DNA from: Leptotrichiaceae bacterium
Lineage (GTDB): Bacteria; Fusobacteriota; Fusobacteriia; Fusobacteriales; Leptotrichiaceae
Length of the DNA: 64,000 nucleotides
Assembly (NCBI GenBank): GCA_018060185.1
Contig: JAGOWQ010000001.1
Location: forward strand, 1 to 64,000
Direction: 5' to 3'
Every line of letters begins with the position of its first letter. Positions within the stretch are counted from its first letter, which is position 1. Below, in pieces: positions 1 through 7,310 of the stretch. The translations under genes and the position numbers were made by a program. The notes beneath the pieces were generated by a model. That model made no database searches. It was not told the origin of the DNA and was given only the letters and a program-made list of their open reading frames with translations.

Positions 1-962
1 ACATTAATGTCAATACTAGGAGCTGTAGGGCTTGAAGGTTCTGTCGGACTTACCTCAACACTAGGTGGGACAGGTGCTGATGGTGCATTAAACGATATAT
101 TTATTGTAGGAGCTTGTAATGCCGTCGGTGCTGATGGTGTGCTTATATTTAGCGGTGTTATATTTACCAATTCAACTTCTGGAATGTTAATAATAGGTGG
201 AGTCAAAGGAGTATTAACCTGAGGGTCTATGTTAGGTGCTATAATATCAGGAACCTCATCGACTGTAATATCAATTTTAACTGCCTCTTTATCAACTTTT
301 TTAGGTGAAATTCTAGCAAGAATTTCTATTTCATTTATTGGTTCTTCTATATCTATTAAATCAACTAATCCCCAGTTGCTTCTTCCATTAACAGAAGAGT
401 TTATGTCTAAGTTTTTTACAATACTAACTCCTCCTGATGAAGTAGATACATTTTCCCAAGATATTTGAGAATCATTACCTGGTGTAATAGGCAAACCATT
501 TACTCCAACATTACCAAGAGTGTTAGAAGCATTTCTAATTTTCCAACTGGGTCTAATATAAATATCGTTGTAGGAATACTTTTCTGACTTATCTCCTCTT
601 CCTTTATATACACCATTCCAACTATTATAATAATAATTTGCTCCAAATTGCAACGAGCTCCAAGGTGATTTAACTACTTGATCTCCTTGTTCCATTAATT
701 GAATTAATTCTAAATTTGCATTCTTTAGTAATTTATTATTTTCTCTTTTAGCTCTTCTAAATCTTTGTTTCATATCTGATATTGAATTATTTATACTTTG
801 TCTTTGTTGTTCTATACTTAGATTAGTTACACTCGTTGTCGATAAAGATAACATCCCTGTTAATAAAAATGTTAATAACAATCCACTCGTATACTTCACA
901 TCTTTACATCTCTTAGCATAACTTCTTAAGTTTTTTTCTAATCTTCTTAAGCTATTATTCAT
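1..962 (-). CDS. Autotransporter-type surface protein, N-terminal part (cut by window edge)
   Basis: The first 320 residues of a large cell-surface protein are visible; the 3' part lies outside the window. The ATG at 962 follows GGAG with an 8-nt spacer. Residues 1-24 are rich in Arg and Lys, residues 25-43 form a hydrophobic segment, and together they look like the extended signal region of Leptotrichiaceae type V autotransporters. Residues 50-95 are charged and probably helical. About 235-320 is a Pro/Ser/Thr/Ile-rich linker with repeated SAP and TPP-like units, as in passenger stalks. The C-terminal beta-barrel that would prove the class is not in the window. A short FadA-like gene lies 66 nt upstream and is probably co-transcribed. 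Adhesin function is inferred from family and neighbour. Confidence 0.75.
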   Translation of the reverse strand, partial: MNNSLRRLEKNLRSYAKRCKDVKYTSGLLLTFLLTGMLSLSTTSVTNLSIEQQRQSINNSISDMKQRFRRAKRENNKLLKNANLELIQLMEQGDQVVKSPWSSLQFGANYYYNSWNGVYKGRGDKSEKYSYNDIYIRPSWKIRNASNTLGNVGVNGLPITPGNDSQISWENVSTSSGGVSIVKNLDINSSVNGRSNWGLVDLIDIEEPINEIEILARISPKKVDKEAVKIDITVDEVPDIIAPNIDPQVNTPLTPPIINIPEVELVNITPLNISTPSAPTALQAPTINISFNAPSAPVPPSVEVSPTEPSSPTAPSIDIN

Positions 963-1028
963 ATATTGCTCCTTTATTATGTTAATTTTACATTTTTCTT
1001 CATAACTCTACACACAATTAGCTTTTAC

Positions 1029-1241
1029 TTATACTAATTTACTCTTTAAATCTTCTACTTCTACTTCTAGTTGACCTTTTTCAGATATAAATTCTCTTTT
1101 TCTTTGGGCTTCCATTTCAAGTAACTGATCGTATTCTATAGCATCTAAGCTCGTTGTTATATCATTTTTTACCGTCGATGAGTAATTTATCGTAGATACA
1201 AAAAATAATACACTTAATGATAAAATTAATTTCTTTTTCAT
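1029..1241 (-). CDS. Short FadA-like secreted protein
   Basis: A 70-residue protein with a clear Sec signal peptide (residues 1-22: KKK start, then a hydrophobic core). The mature part (LDAIEYDQLL, MEAQRKREF, then an acidic/basic heptad-like stretch) resembles the first helix of FadA adhesins, which polymerise as helical hairpins on fusobacterial surfaces. FadA proteins are usually about 120-130 residues, so this one holds only about half of the family fold. The same frame after the stop does not continue the fold. It has a good SD (AAGGAG before the ATG at 1241) and sits directly upstream of an autotransporter gene. It may be a truncated paralogue or a short accessory form. Confidence 0.55.
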   Translation of the reverse strand: MKKKLILSLSVLFFVSTINYSSTVKNDITTSLDAIEYDQLLEMEAQRKREFISEKGQLEVEVEDLKSKLV

Positions 1242-1299
1242 TATTCTCTCCTTTTCTTTCTTTTATATTTAATTATTTTTTTATTATATTCTCATTTTA

Positions 1300-1328
1300 A
1301 TAATACCATATTTTTTAATAATTTTCTA
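1300..1328 (-). promoter_or_regulatory. Putative promoter of the FadA-like/autotransporter unit
   Basis: Minus-strand TAGAAA (1323-1328), 17-nt spacer, TATTAT (1300-1305) preceded by TGG, an extended -10 arrangement. It lies about 60 nt upstream of the FadA-like start. Confidence 0.45.
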
Positions 1329-1360
1329 TGATATAGGAAATTATTTTTTTTTTAATTAAT

Positions 1361-1411
1361 CAAAAAAATAACTTTACTAATCCATTTTATATTTCAGGAT
1401 ACATAAAGTTA
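1361..1411 (-). terminator. Terminator downstream of asnB
   Basis: Inverted repeat TAACTTTA (1369-1376) and TAAAGTTA (1404-1411), with inner ATCC/GGAT pairing, followed on the minus strand by a T-run at 1362-1368. Confidence 0.6.
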
Positions 1412-1449
1412 CTTTTTATTATAAATTATTTACTATTATTTAATTCTAT

Positions 1450-3033
1450 TTACTTCCCACTTTCCCCATAATTTTTTAAAACCCTTGCACTAGGATCATC
1501 TACATCGCATCCTTCCCATGATTTGTTAGGCATCCAAAAATCTTTTATCCAATATGCTTGTCCAGGATAGAATTTTTCGAATATATCTCTATATAGTAAT
1601 GATTCTTTTGTAAAAGGAGTTCCATAAGTATATTTTTCTTTTGATTTATCCAAATCATCATCTGTATATTTATTTTCAGCAAATTCTTTTAAATAATCTA
1701 CCATTGAGTGCCCAACAGCATCACTAAATGCTGCTTTTTCTCTATATAAAATACTATCTGGTAAATAATCCAACCCCTCAAATGCTTTTCTTAATAAATA
1801 TTTTCCTTTACCGTATTTATTCATTTTTTTCTCAGGATTTACACTCATAACATAATTTACAAAATCTAAATCACCAAAAGGTACTCTAGCTTCTAATGAA
1901 TTTGCTGCAATTACCCTATCTGCCCTTAATACATCATACATGTAAAGTTCTCTTATTCTTTTTTGGGCTTCTTTTTGAAATTCTTTAGGATTTGGTGCAA
2001 AATCTGTATATTTATAACCAAAAATTTCATCACTAACTTCTCCAGTCATTAACACTTTCAAATCTGTATTTTCATGAATATATTTACATACAAGATACAT
2101 TCCTATACTCGCTCTTATTGTAGTTATGTCCCAAGTTTCCAAATGCCATATTACCTTTTCTAATGAATTTAGTACATCATCTTTAGTCATTATAACTTCT
2201 GTATGATCCGTTCCTAGGAAATCTGCCACCTCTTTTGCATATTTCAAGTCTATCGGATCTGTTTCCATCCCTACTGCAAAGGTTTTTATAGGTTTATCTA
2301 AAAACTTTTGTGATACAGCACATACTAATGAAGAGTCCAATCCACCGCTTAATAAAAATCCCATTGAAGCATCAGAATGTAATCTTTTTATTATTCCTGC
2401 TTCTAATTTTTCTCTAATTTTTTTTGTAATTTTATCTATGTCTTCATCAATTATTATTTTTGGATCTGCTAAGTCATTATACAAATAAAAATTCCCATTT
2501 TTATAATAATGCCCAGGTGGAAAAGGATACACTTCATCGCAAAATTCAATTAAACCTTTAGCTTCAGATGAAAAACATATTCCTTTTGTTACTTTATCAT
2601 AGCCATAAAACATTGGTCTTATTCCTATTGGATCTCTTCCTGCCATTATTTCTCCTGTAACTTCATCATACATAACCAAAGCAAATTCTGCATCTAACAT
2701 TTTTAACATTATTTCAAATCCAAATTTTTCATATAAAGGAATTAATACTTCGCAATCACTTTCAGACTTAAATTCATAACTCTCTTTAAGTAATTCTTTT
2801 AAATGTAAAAAATTATAAACTTCTCCATTACATATTAGTTTTTTTCCATTATAACTAAAAGGTTGATTTCCATTAGAACTCAAATCCATTATAGACAGCC
2901 TATGAAATCCCCAAATACCACCATTTTTTTCTATTGTTTGATTATCTGGACCTCTATGAAAAACATTATCATAACCCTTTTTAAACATTTCAATTCCTAC
3001 TTTTTCTTCTGATGCAAATAAAAATCCACACAT
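1450..3033 (-). CDS. asnB: Glutamine-hydrolysing asparagine synthetase
   Basis: Makes asparagine from aspartate, glutamine and ATP in the cytoplasm. The start was set at 3033 because the SD AAGGAG precedes it and because the class II amidotransferase fold needs Cys2 as its nucleophile (MCGF); the open frame extends upstream to 3144 only through the leader RNA. The N-terminal glutaminase domain has R45, the CNGEVYN motif at 68-74 and RDPIG at 133-137. The synthetase domain carries the PP-loop SGGLDSS at 229-235. The length, 527 residues, fits AsnB. The gene appears to be monocistronic, with a leader containing a terminator upstream and a terminator downstream. A T-box-like leader with an AAC triplet suggests control by uncharged tRNA-Asn (inference). 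Confidence 0.93.
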   Translation of the reverse strand: MCGFLFASEEKVGIEMFKKGYDNVFHRGPDNQTIEKNGGIWGFHRLSIMDLSSNGNQPFSYNGKKLICNGEVYNFLHLKELLKESYEFKSESDCEVLIPLYEKFGFEIMLKMLDAEFALVMYDEVTGEIMAGRDPIGIRPMFYGYDKVTKGICFSSEAKGLIEFCDEVYPFPPGHYYKNGNFYLYNDLADPKIIIDEDIDKITKKIREKLEAGIIKRLHSDASMGFLLSGGLDSSLVCAVSQKFLDKPIKTFAVGMETDPIDLKYAKEVADFLGTDHTEVIMTKDDVLNSLEKVIWHLETWDITTIRASIGMYLVCKYIHENTDLKVLMTGEVSDEIFGYKYTDFAPNPKEFQKEAQKRIRELYMYDVLRADRVIAANSLEARVPFGDLDFVNYVMSVNPEKKMNKYGKGKYLLRKAFEGLDYLPDSILYREKAAFSDAVGHSMVDYLKEFAENKYTDDDLDKSKEKYTYGTPFTKESLLYRDIFEKFYPGQAYWIKDFWMPNKSWEGCDVDDPSARVLKNYGESGK

Positions 3034-3070
3034 ACTTATCTCTCCTTCATATTTTGTAATATTTTCTGTA

Positions 3071-3097
3071 AATAAAAACCGCAATTCATCATTGCGG
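3071..3097 (-). terminator. Leader (attenuator) terminator upstream of asnB
   Basis: On the minus strand CCGCAAT (3091-3097), 5-nt loop, ATTGCGG (3079-3085), then TTTTTATT (3071-3078). It lies 38 nt before the asnB start and after the leader's promoter, so it acts inside the transcript. Confidence 0.8.
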
Positions 3098-3386
3098 GTA
3101 TCTAAACTATATTCATGATATGAACTTACATTGTCAATAAACAATCATTTTAATTTCATATATACATGATACGGAAATGCTCTATGGCACTCGATACCCG
3201 TCAATACTTACGTAATTGAATAACGTCCTGGTCTACTAAGTTTAACCTTTCGGCAGGCAACTCCTGAGTGTTCTTCATTAATAACTCCATTGTCAGACTC
3301 ACACCGTAACTGACTCGCTCTTAACTTCTGATATTAACTACTCTCTCAATCATAGTCTTTAAATATTTATTTACTTTTATTTCTAT
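3071..3386 (-). promoter_or_regulatory. T-box-like leader of asnB with attenuator
   Basis: The ~315-nt leader has features of T-box stem I, in transcript order: an AGAGAGTAGT element, GAGCGAGTCAG pairing with CTGAC around GGTG (apical loop), then AAGAACACTC, in which AAC, an Asn codon followed by A, sits where the specifier is expected. GAGTTGCCTGCCGAA and AGTAGACCAGGACG follow, as in T-boxes. The leader ends in a terminator hairpin. CGGGTATC (antisense of 3193-3200) is exactly complementary to GATACCCG (antisense of 3095-3102), which overlaps the terminator 5' arm, so a competing antiterminator is possible. The canonical TGGN bulge was not found, so assignment is probable rather than certain. 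Confidence 0.6.
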
Positions 3387-3392
3387 AAAGTT

Positions 3393-3421
3393 ATTATATA
3401 ACTTTATTATGAATATGTAAA
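3393..3421 (-). promoter_or_regulatory. asnB leader promoter
   Basis: Minus-strand TTTACA (3416-3421), 17-nt spacer, perfect TATAAT (3393-3398). It gives a transcript starting near 3386. Confidence 0.75.
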
Positions 3422-3460
3422 ATATATTGTTTATATTTAAAGGATTTATTATATATATAA

Positions 3461-3492
3461 ATAAAAAAATCCTTAAAACAAGGATTTTTTTT
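3461..3492 (-). terminator. Ferredoxin terminator (symmetrical)
   Basis: AATCCTT (3468-3474) and AAGGATT (3480-3486) around a 5-nt loop, flanked by an A-run and a T-run, so it can terminate in both directions. Confidence 0.75.
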
Positions 3493-3511
3493 ATTTTTAA
3501 TTAATTATTTT

Positions 3512-3688
3512 TTAGCTTGCTTGTGATATAGCTTCAACTGGACAAACTCCCTCGCATGCTCCACAATCTATACAAGTTGCAGCATCAATTACATATTTAC
3601 CATCAGCTTCAGATATAGCTTCAACTGGGCAAACTCCTTCACATGCTCCACAAGATATACAAGTTTCTTTTTCTATAGTAAATGCCAT
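3512..3688 (-). CDS. 2[4Fe-4S] ferredoxin
   Basis: A 58-residue clostridial-type ferredoxin, a low-potential electron carrier for fermentative oxidoreductases and hydrogenases. Two CxxCxxCxxxCP motifs (CISCGACEGVCP and CIDCGACEGVCP) each bind one [4Fe-4S] cluster with crossed ligation of the last Cys. The two halves are near-identical, as in the ancestral duplication. The start is the ATG at 3688, because the SD GGAGGAG lies just upstream and would be read as Glu-Glu in the longer frame. It is a single-gene unit with its own strong promoter and terminator, consistent with high expression. Confidence 0.95.
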   Translation of the reverse strand: MAFTIEKETCISCGACEGVCPVEAISEADGKYVIDAATCIDCGACEGVCPVEAISQAS

Positions 3689-3738
3689 AGTAATCTCCTC
3701 CAAATATTTTAATATTATTTTCTATCTTTTACATTAAT

Positions 3739-3767
3739 AATATAACACTACTTTTGTAATATGTCAA
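3739..3767 (-). promoter_or_regulatory. Ferredoxin promoter
   Basis: Minus-strand TTGACA (3762-3767), 17-nt spacer, TATATT (3739-3744): near-consensus sigma-70 type. Confidence 0.8.
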
Positions 3768-3900
3768 CTAAAAATAAACCTTTGAAAAGCTTAATTTATA
3801 GTATTTTGAATTGATTTTGTTTTGTTCCTTTAAATGTTTTTTATTTAGGTTTTAAAAATATAAAATACTTTGATTATTAAATATTTTTTAAATTTTATTT

Positions 3901-3933
3901 AAAATAAAAAAGAACAGAATCAAACTGCTCTTT
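3901..3933 (-). terminator. Terminator of the infC-rpmI-rplT operon
   Basis: On the minus strand AAAGAGCAG, 7-nt loop, CTGTTCTTT followed by TTTTATTTT. One G-U pair; located 15 nt past the rplT stop. Confidence 0.8.
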
Positions 3934-3947
3934 ACATGTTTATAATT

Positions 3948-4292
3948 TTATTTTACTTTTTCAACTAATTTTGCAAATTCAGATGGGTTATTTAAAGCTA
4001 TGTCTGCTAAAACTTTTCTATCCAATTCAATTCCTGCTTTTTTCAATCCGTTCATAAATTTAGAATATGATAAACCATTTAATCTTGCTGCTGCATTTAT
4101 TCTTATTATCCATAATTCTCTCATTTTTCTTTTTTTCAATTTTCTATGCTCTGTTGCATATGCCATTGCTTTTTTTACAGCTTCATTAGCTTTTTTATAA
4201 TTTGTTTTAATGGATCCTCTATATCCTTTAGCTTCCTTTAATACTTTTTTATGTCTTTTTCTTCTTACTATTCCTGTTTTAACTCTTGGCAT
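3948..4292 (-). CDS. rplT: Ribosomal protein L20
   Basis: A 114-residue large-subunit protein with the very basic N-terminal helix ([16 protein letters not shown]) and the globular C-terminal half ([11 protein letters not shown], then [16 protein letters not shown]) typical of L20. It binds 23S rRNA early in assembly. It is the last gene of infC-rpmI-rplT, 32 nt after rpmI. In Firmicutes L20 represses this operon by binding its leader, and the leader here ends in a terminator, so the same feedback is plausible. Confidence 0.97.
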   Translation of the reverse strand: MPRVKTGIVRRKRHKKVLKEAKGYRGSIKTNYKKANEAVKKAMAYATEHRKLKKRKMRELWIIRINAAARLNGLSYSKFMNGLKKAGIELDRKVLADIALNNPSEFAKLVEKVK

Positions 4293-4324
4293 TTTCTTTC
4301 CTCCTTATTCTTCTACTACTATGA

Positions 4325-4531
4325 TTATCTTCCTTCTTGACCTGCTAACGCTTTTTTAATTCTTCTAGATGCTCCTACAGGCACTACAGTATCTTTACCT
4401 AATCTTTTCTTTCTTTTATTAGACTTTTTAGTCAATATATGACTTTTTCCTGAATGTTTAACTACTAATTTTCCACTTCCTGTAACTTTTACTCTTTTTT
4501 TTGTACCTTTATGTGTTTTCATTTTTGGCAT
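4325..4531 (-). CDS. rpmI: Ribosomal protein L35
   Basis: A 68-residue, highly basic protein with the L35 start [21 protein letters not shown] and the [14 protein letters not shown] core. It sits in the conserved order between infC and rplT with 16 nt to infC, and has a good SD (AGGAGGAAAG before ATG). Confidence 0.97.
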   Translation of the reverse strand: MPKMKTHKGTKKRVKVTGSGKLVVKHSGKSHILTKKSNKRKKRLGKDTVVPVGASRRIKKALAGQEGR

Positions 4532-4547
4532 TTTCTTTCCTCCTTAA

Positions 4548-5072
4548 TTACTTTTTAGGTGATAATAAAACAAATTTTTGAACTTGTTCTTTACCATATT
4601 TTTTTTCAACTGTTGCAGTTTCTTCAAAGTGATCTGCAAAAGAATCTAAAATTTTCACTGCAGAATCAACATGCAATTTTTCTCTACCAGAAAGTCTTAA
4701 ACTTATTTTAACTTTGTACTCTTTTGCTATGAATTTTTCTATCTGAGAAATTTTTGTTTCTTTATCATGTTCATCAATATGAGGTTTTATTCTAATTTCT
4801 TTGATTACAATGTTTTTTTGCTTTTTCTTATTCTCTTTATCCTTTTTTGTTTTCTCATACTTGAATTTTCCATAGTCCATTATTTTACATACTGGTGGTG
4901 CGGCGTTAGGTGAGATTTCAACTAAATCTAGATTTTTTTCATTTGCTAATGCTATTGCTTCGCTTACTGTCATTACTCCAAATTGCTCTCCATCTTCTCC
5001 AATTACTCTTATCTCTTTTGCTCTGATTCTTTCATTCATTCTTGGTTCATCAGATTTATTAGTTCCTTTTAT
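4548..5072 (-). CDS. infC: Translation initiation factor IF-3 (probable AUA start)
   Basis: IF-3 keeps the 30S subunit free and checks start-codon/initiator-tRNA pairing. The N domain (MNERIRAKEIRVIGEDGEQ), basic linker (KKDKENKKKQKN) and C domain (IKEIRIKPHIDEHD to the end) are complete. No normal start fits: the GTG at 5081 overlaps the SD AGGAGG (5081-5086) and the first ATG at 5039 has no SD. The ATA at 5070-5072 stands 8 nt from AGGAGG and gives an N-terminus (MKGTNK.., 174 residues) like that of E. coli IF-3, which starts on AUU. A rare start codon here would let IF-3 repress its own translation. Confidence 0.9.
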   Translation of the reverse strand: MKGTNKSDEPRMNERIRAKEIRVIGEDGEQFGVMTVSEAIALANEKNLDLVEISPNAAPPVCKIMDYGKFKYEKTKKDKENKKKQKNIVIKEIRIKPHIDEHDKETKISQIEKFIAKEYKVKISLRLSGREKLHVDSAVKILDSFADHFEETATVEKKYGKEQVQKFVLLSPKK

Positions 5073-5097
5073 AAAGAACACCTCCTAAAATTTTTAC

Positions 5098-5313
5098 AAT
5101 AAAAAAACAAGATATAAGAAACCTTGTTTAATAGTTATATTAAATTTAATTGTATGCAAAAAAATACTAAAATAAATTTAATTAAATAACTCAATACCTT
5201 ACTCATCTATAATCCCAAAGGGAACAGAAATCTCTAAATCAAAGTATTACTTAAAATACTTATTTGTGATGGAAAGGTGAGAAAACAACGTTTCTACTTT
5301 CTAATTTAATTAC
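5098..5313 (-). promoter_or_regulatory. infC operon leader with terminator (candidate L20 leader)
   Basis: About 215 nt of untranslated RNA precede infC. It ends in AAACAAG (5123-5129), 11-nt loop, CTTGTTT (5105-5111) and a seven-T run (5098-5104), a terminator only ~12 nt before the SD. Leader plus terminator before infC-rpmI-rplT matches the arrangement of the L20-controlled attenuator of Firmicutes; the L20-binding fold itself was not verified. Confidence 0.6.
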
Positions 5314-5319
5314 TAGGAT

Positions 5320-5348
5320 AATATATCATATTTTAGTACTTATGTCAA
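5320..5348 (-). promoter_or_regulatory. infC operon promoter
   Basis: Minus-strand TTGACA (5343-5348), 17-nt spacer, TATATT (5320-5325) preceded by TGA: near-consensus. Confidence 0.8.
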
Positions 5349-5380
5349 ATTATTTATAAATAAAAATTATATTACATTAT

Positions 5381-6052
5381 TTAAATTCTAAAATATCCTT
5401 TTAAAATACCAATTATTTCTACATCATTGTAATTTTCTTTTTTTATTAATTTAATATTTTCATCATCGTCTAAGGATATTAAAATTATTATTTCATCTAC
5501 ATATTTTAATTCATACAACAAAATTTCTGTCTTATATCTTATAAGGCATTTTTTTTGATTAAAATTATTATAATTTATTTCTTTTTGAATTGTTTTTTTA
5601 AATATTAAAATATCATTTTCAAAATAGTTAGGTTCATATTTTTTACAGTACAATTTTATACTAAAAAATTCTTCTTCATTAATAAACGATTTAGGAAAGT
5701 AATTTTTTTCATCTTTTTCTGAATATTCAAATATTCCATGTAAATTAAAATTACCTAAAACTTTTATTTCACTTTTTTCTATCTGAACCCCATCTCCTCT
5801 TAAAAATAAAATCTCTTTTTTATATTTTTCTGGTAATTTTCTAAATTCTTCATACTCTTTTATTTTATTTTTATCTTCTTCTGATACATCAAATATTTCA
5901 TAAAATTTTTCTAAAAAATTTTCAGAAGGCCCTTTTATATTGTTGATTATATTATTTATATATTGAGGAGTTACTTCTATAATTTTACCAAGTTCAATTT
6001 GAGTCATTCCATACTTCATATATTTTTTTAATATATTTCCAGTTTTTTCCAT
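5381..6052 (-). CDS. XRE-family regulator with a non-catalytic S24/LexA-like domain
   Basis: A 223-residue protein. Residues 8-55 form a Cro/CI-type helix-turn-helix (MTQIELGKIIEVTPQYINNI). From about 98 the pattern follows the LexA/CI C-terminal fold: KVLGNFNLHG, then FFSIKLYCKKYEPNYFENDIL in the place of the GDSMEP..GDI motif, and a closing VEIIGILKGYFR. The catalytic Ser of the family is replaced (KKYEP instead of DSMEP), and no catalytic Lys is evident, so self-cleavage is unlikely. It may sense a ligand or dimerise only. It lies 19 nt after the MalY/PatB-type gene and may control it; this is inferred from position. Confidence 0.7.
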   Translation of the reverse strand: MEKTGNILKKYMKYGMTQIELGKIIEVTPQYINNIINNIKGPSENFLEKFYEIFDVSEEDKNKIKEYEEFRKLPEKYKKEILFLRGDGVQIEKSEIKVLGNFNLHGIFEYSEKDEKNYFPKSFINEEEFFSIKLYCKKYEPNYFENDILIFKKTIQKEINYNNFNQKKCLIRYKTEILLYELKYVDEIIILISLDDDENIKLIKKENYNDVEIIGILKGYFRI

Positions 6053-6071
6053 ATTTAACCTACTTTTTTAT

Positions 6072-7277
6072 TTATTTACAAACATTTTTATATTCTTTTT
6101 TTATAGCGCTGTAAATTCTATCTAATGATTCTTCTATTATATGAGTAGGAACTGCTAGATTCATTCTTTCAAATCCATCTCCACCATCTCCAAAAGTATA
6201 TCCTTCACTCATAAAAACTTTTGCTTTTTCATTAAAAAACTTTTGCAATTCTTCCTTTTTTAGTCCTAAAGCTCTGAAATCAATCCATTGTAAATATGTC
6301 CCTTCTATTAAAGGAGCTTTTATATTTAAAAATTTTTCTTCAAAAAATTTATTTACTATTCTTTGATTTTTGTCTATTAAAAGTAAAAATTGCTCAAACC
6401 ATTTTTCAGATTCGTTATATGCCAATTCACAAGCTTTATATCCCAATGCTGCAAAAACATGAGCTGCTGATTTACTTTGTTCATTATAAAATTTTTTTCT
6501 TAATTTATTATTTTTTATAATTATATTTGATATACCTATTCCAGCAAGATTAAAAGATTTTGTAGGTGCTGTACAAGTTATTGTTATTTCAGATAATTTT
6601 TTTGAAATCGTCTGAAATATAGTATGTTTATTATTTGGTATTATTATATCAAAATGAATTTCATCAGAAATTATGATAAGATCGTTTTTTAATGCTATTT
6701 CACCTATTTTTTCAAGTTCTTCTTTACTCCATACTCTTCCTATGGGATTGTGAGGACTGCATAAAATCAAAAGTTTATTATTTTTATTTTCAGAAAGTTT
6801 TTTAAATTTCTCAAAATCTATTTTATAATGTCCATTATCATTTATTAACTCACATTTAACAATTTTTCTATTATTATCTTTTATAGCACTATAAAAAGGA
6901 TAGTAGACAGGAGTAAATATAATCACTCCTTCTCTTTCTTTTGTAAAAGCTTTAACTAAGTCATAAATAGCTGAAACTACTCCTGAAGACGTTACTATCC
7001 AGTCTTTTTCAATTTTAAAATTATGTCTTTTTTCCATCCAATTTATTACAGCATTATAATAATTATCATAAGTACCTGTGTATCCTATAACTGATTCGTC
7101 TAAATATTTTTTTAAACCGTTTATTATTTCTGGCGCTATTTTCAATTCCATATCTGCCACTGATAAAGGGACTATTTCATCCCCTATATTAGGATTTTCT
7201 TTATACATTCTTTCCCATTTGTATGATCCTTGTCCTTTTTTGCTTATCAATGTTTCAAAATCATATTTTTTTTCCAT
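6072..7277 (-). CDS. MalY/PatB-family cystathionine beta-lyase-type PLP enzyme
   Basis: A 401-residue fold type I aminotransferase-like enzyme. Motifs: YDFETLISKKGQGSYKW at the start (MalY/PatB signature), PHNPIGR at 175-181, SDEIHFD at 204-210, and the PLP Lys K240 in APTKSFN. Members cleave cystathionine or cysteine to pyruvate, ammonia and a thiol or H2S; some have regulatory roles. It is followed by an XRE regulator and preceded 34 nt upstream by formate-THF ligase, so it links methionine/one-carbon metabolism. Substrate choice (C-S lyase versus true aminotransferase) cannot be settled by eye. Confidence 0.85.
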   Translation of the reverse strand: MEKKYDFETLISKKGQGSYKWERMYKENPNIGDEIVPLSVADMELKIAPEIINGLKKYLDESVIGYTGTYDNYYNAVINWMEKRHNFKIEKDWIVTSSGVVSAIYDLVKAFTKEREGVIIFTPVYYPFYSAIKDNNRKIVKCELINDNGHYKIDFEKFKKLSENKNNKLLILCSPHNPIGRVWSKEELEKIGEIALKNDLIIISDEIHFDIIIPNNKHTIFQTISKKLSEITITCTAPTKSFNLAGIGISNIIIKNNKLRKKFYNEQSKSAAHVFAALGYKACELAYNESEKWFEQFLLLIDKNQRIVNKFFEEKFLNIKAPLIEGTYLQWIDFRALGLKKEELQKFFNEKAKVFMSEGYTFGDGGDGFERMNLAVPTHIIEESLDRIYSAIKKEYKNVCK

Positions 7278-7310
7278 TATTCTCCCCTCTCACAAATGTT
7301 TTTAACGTTT

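Noticed and set aside
7-468. Plus-strand open frames at 7-222 and 229-468
   Set aside because: They are antisense shadows of the Pro-rich autotransporter passenger on the minus strand.
3034-3144. 37-residue N-terminal extension of asparagine synthetase
   Set aside because: It reads through the attenuator hairpin and would remove Cys2 from the N-terminus, which the enzyme needs.
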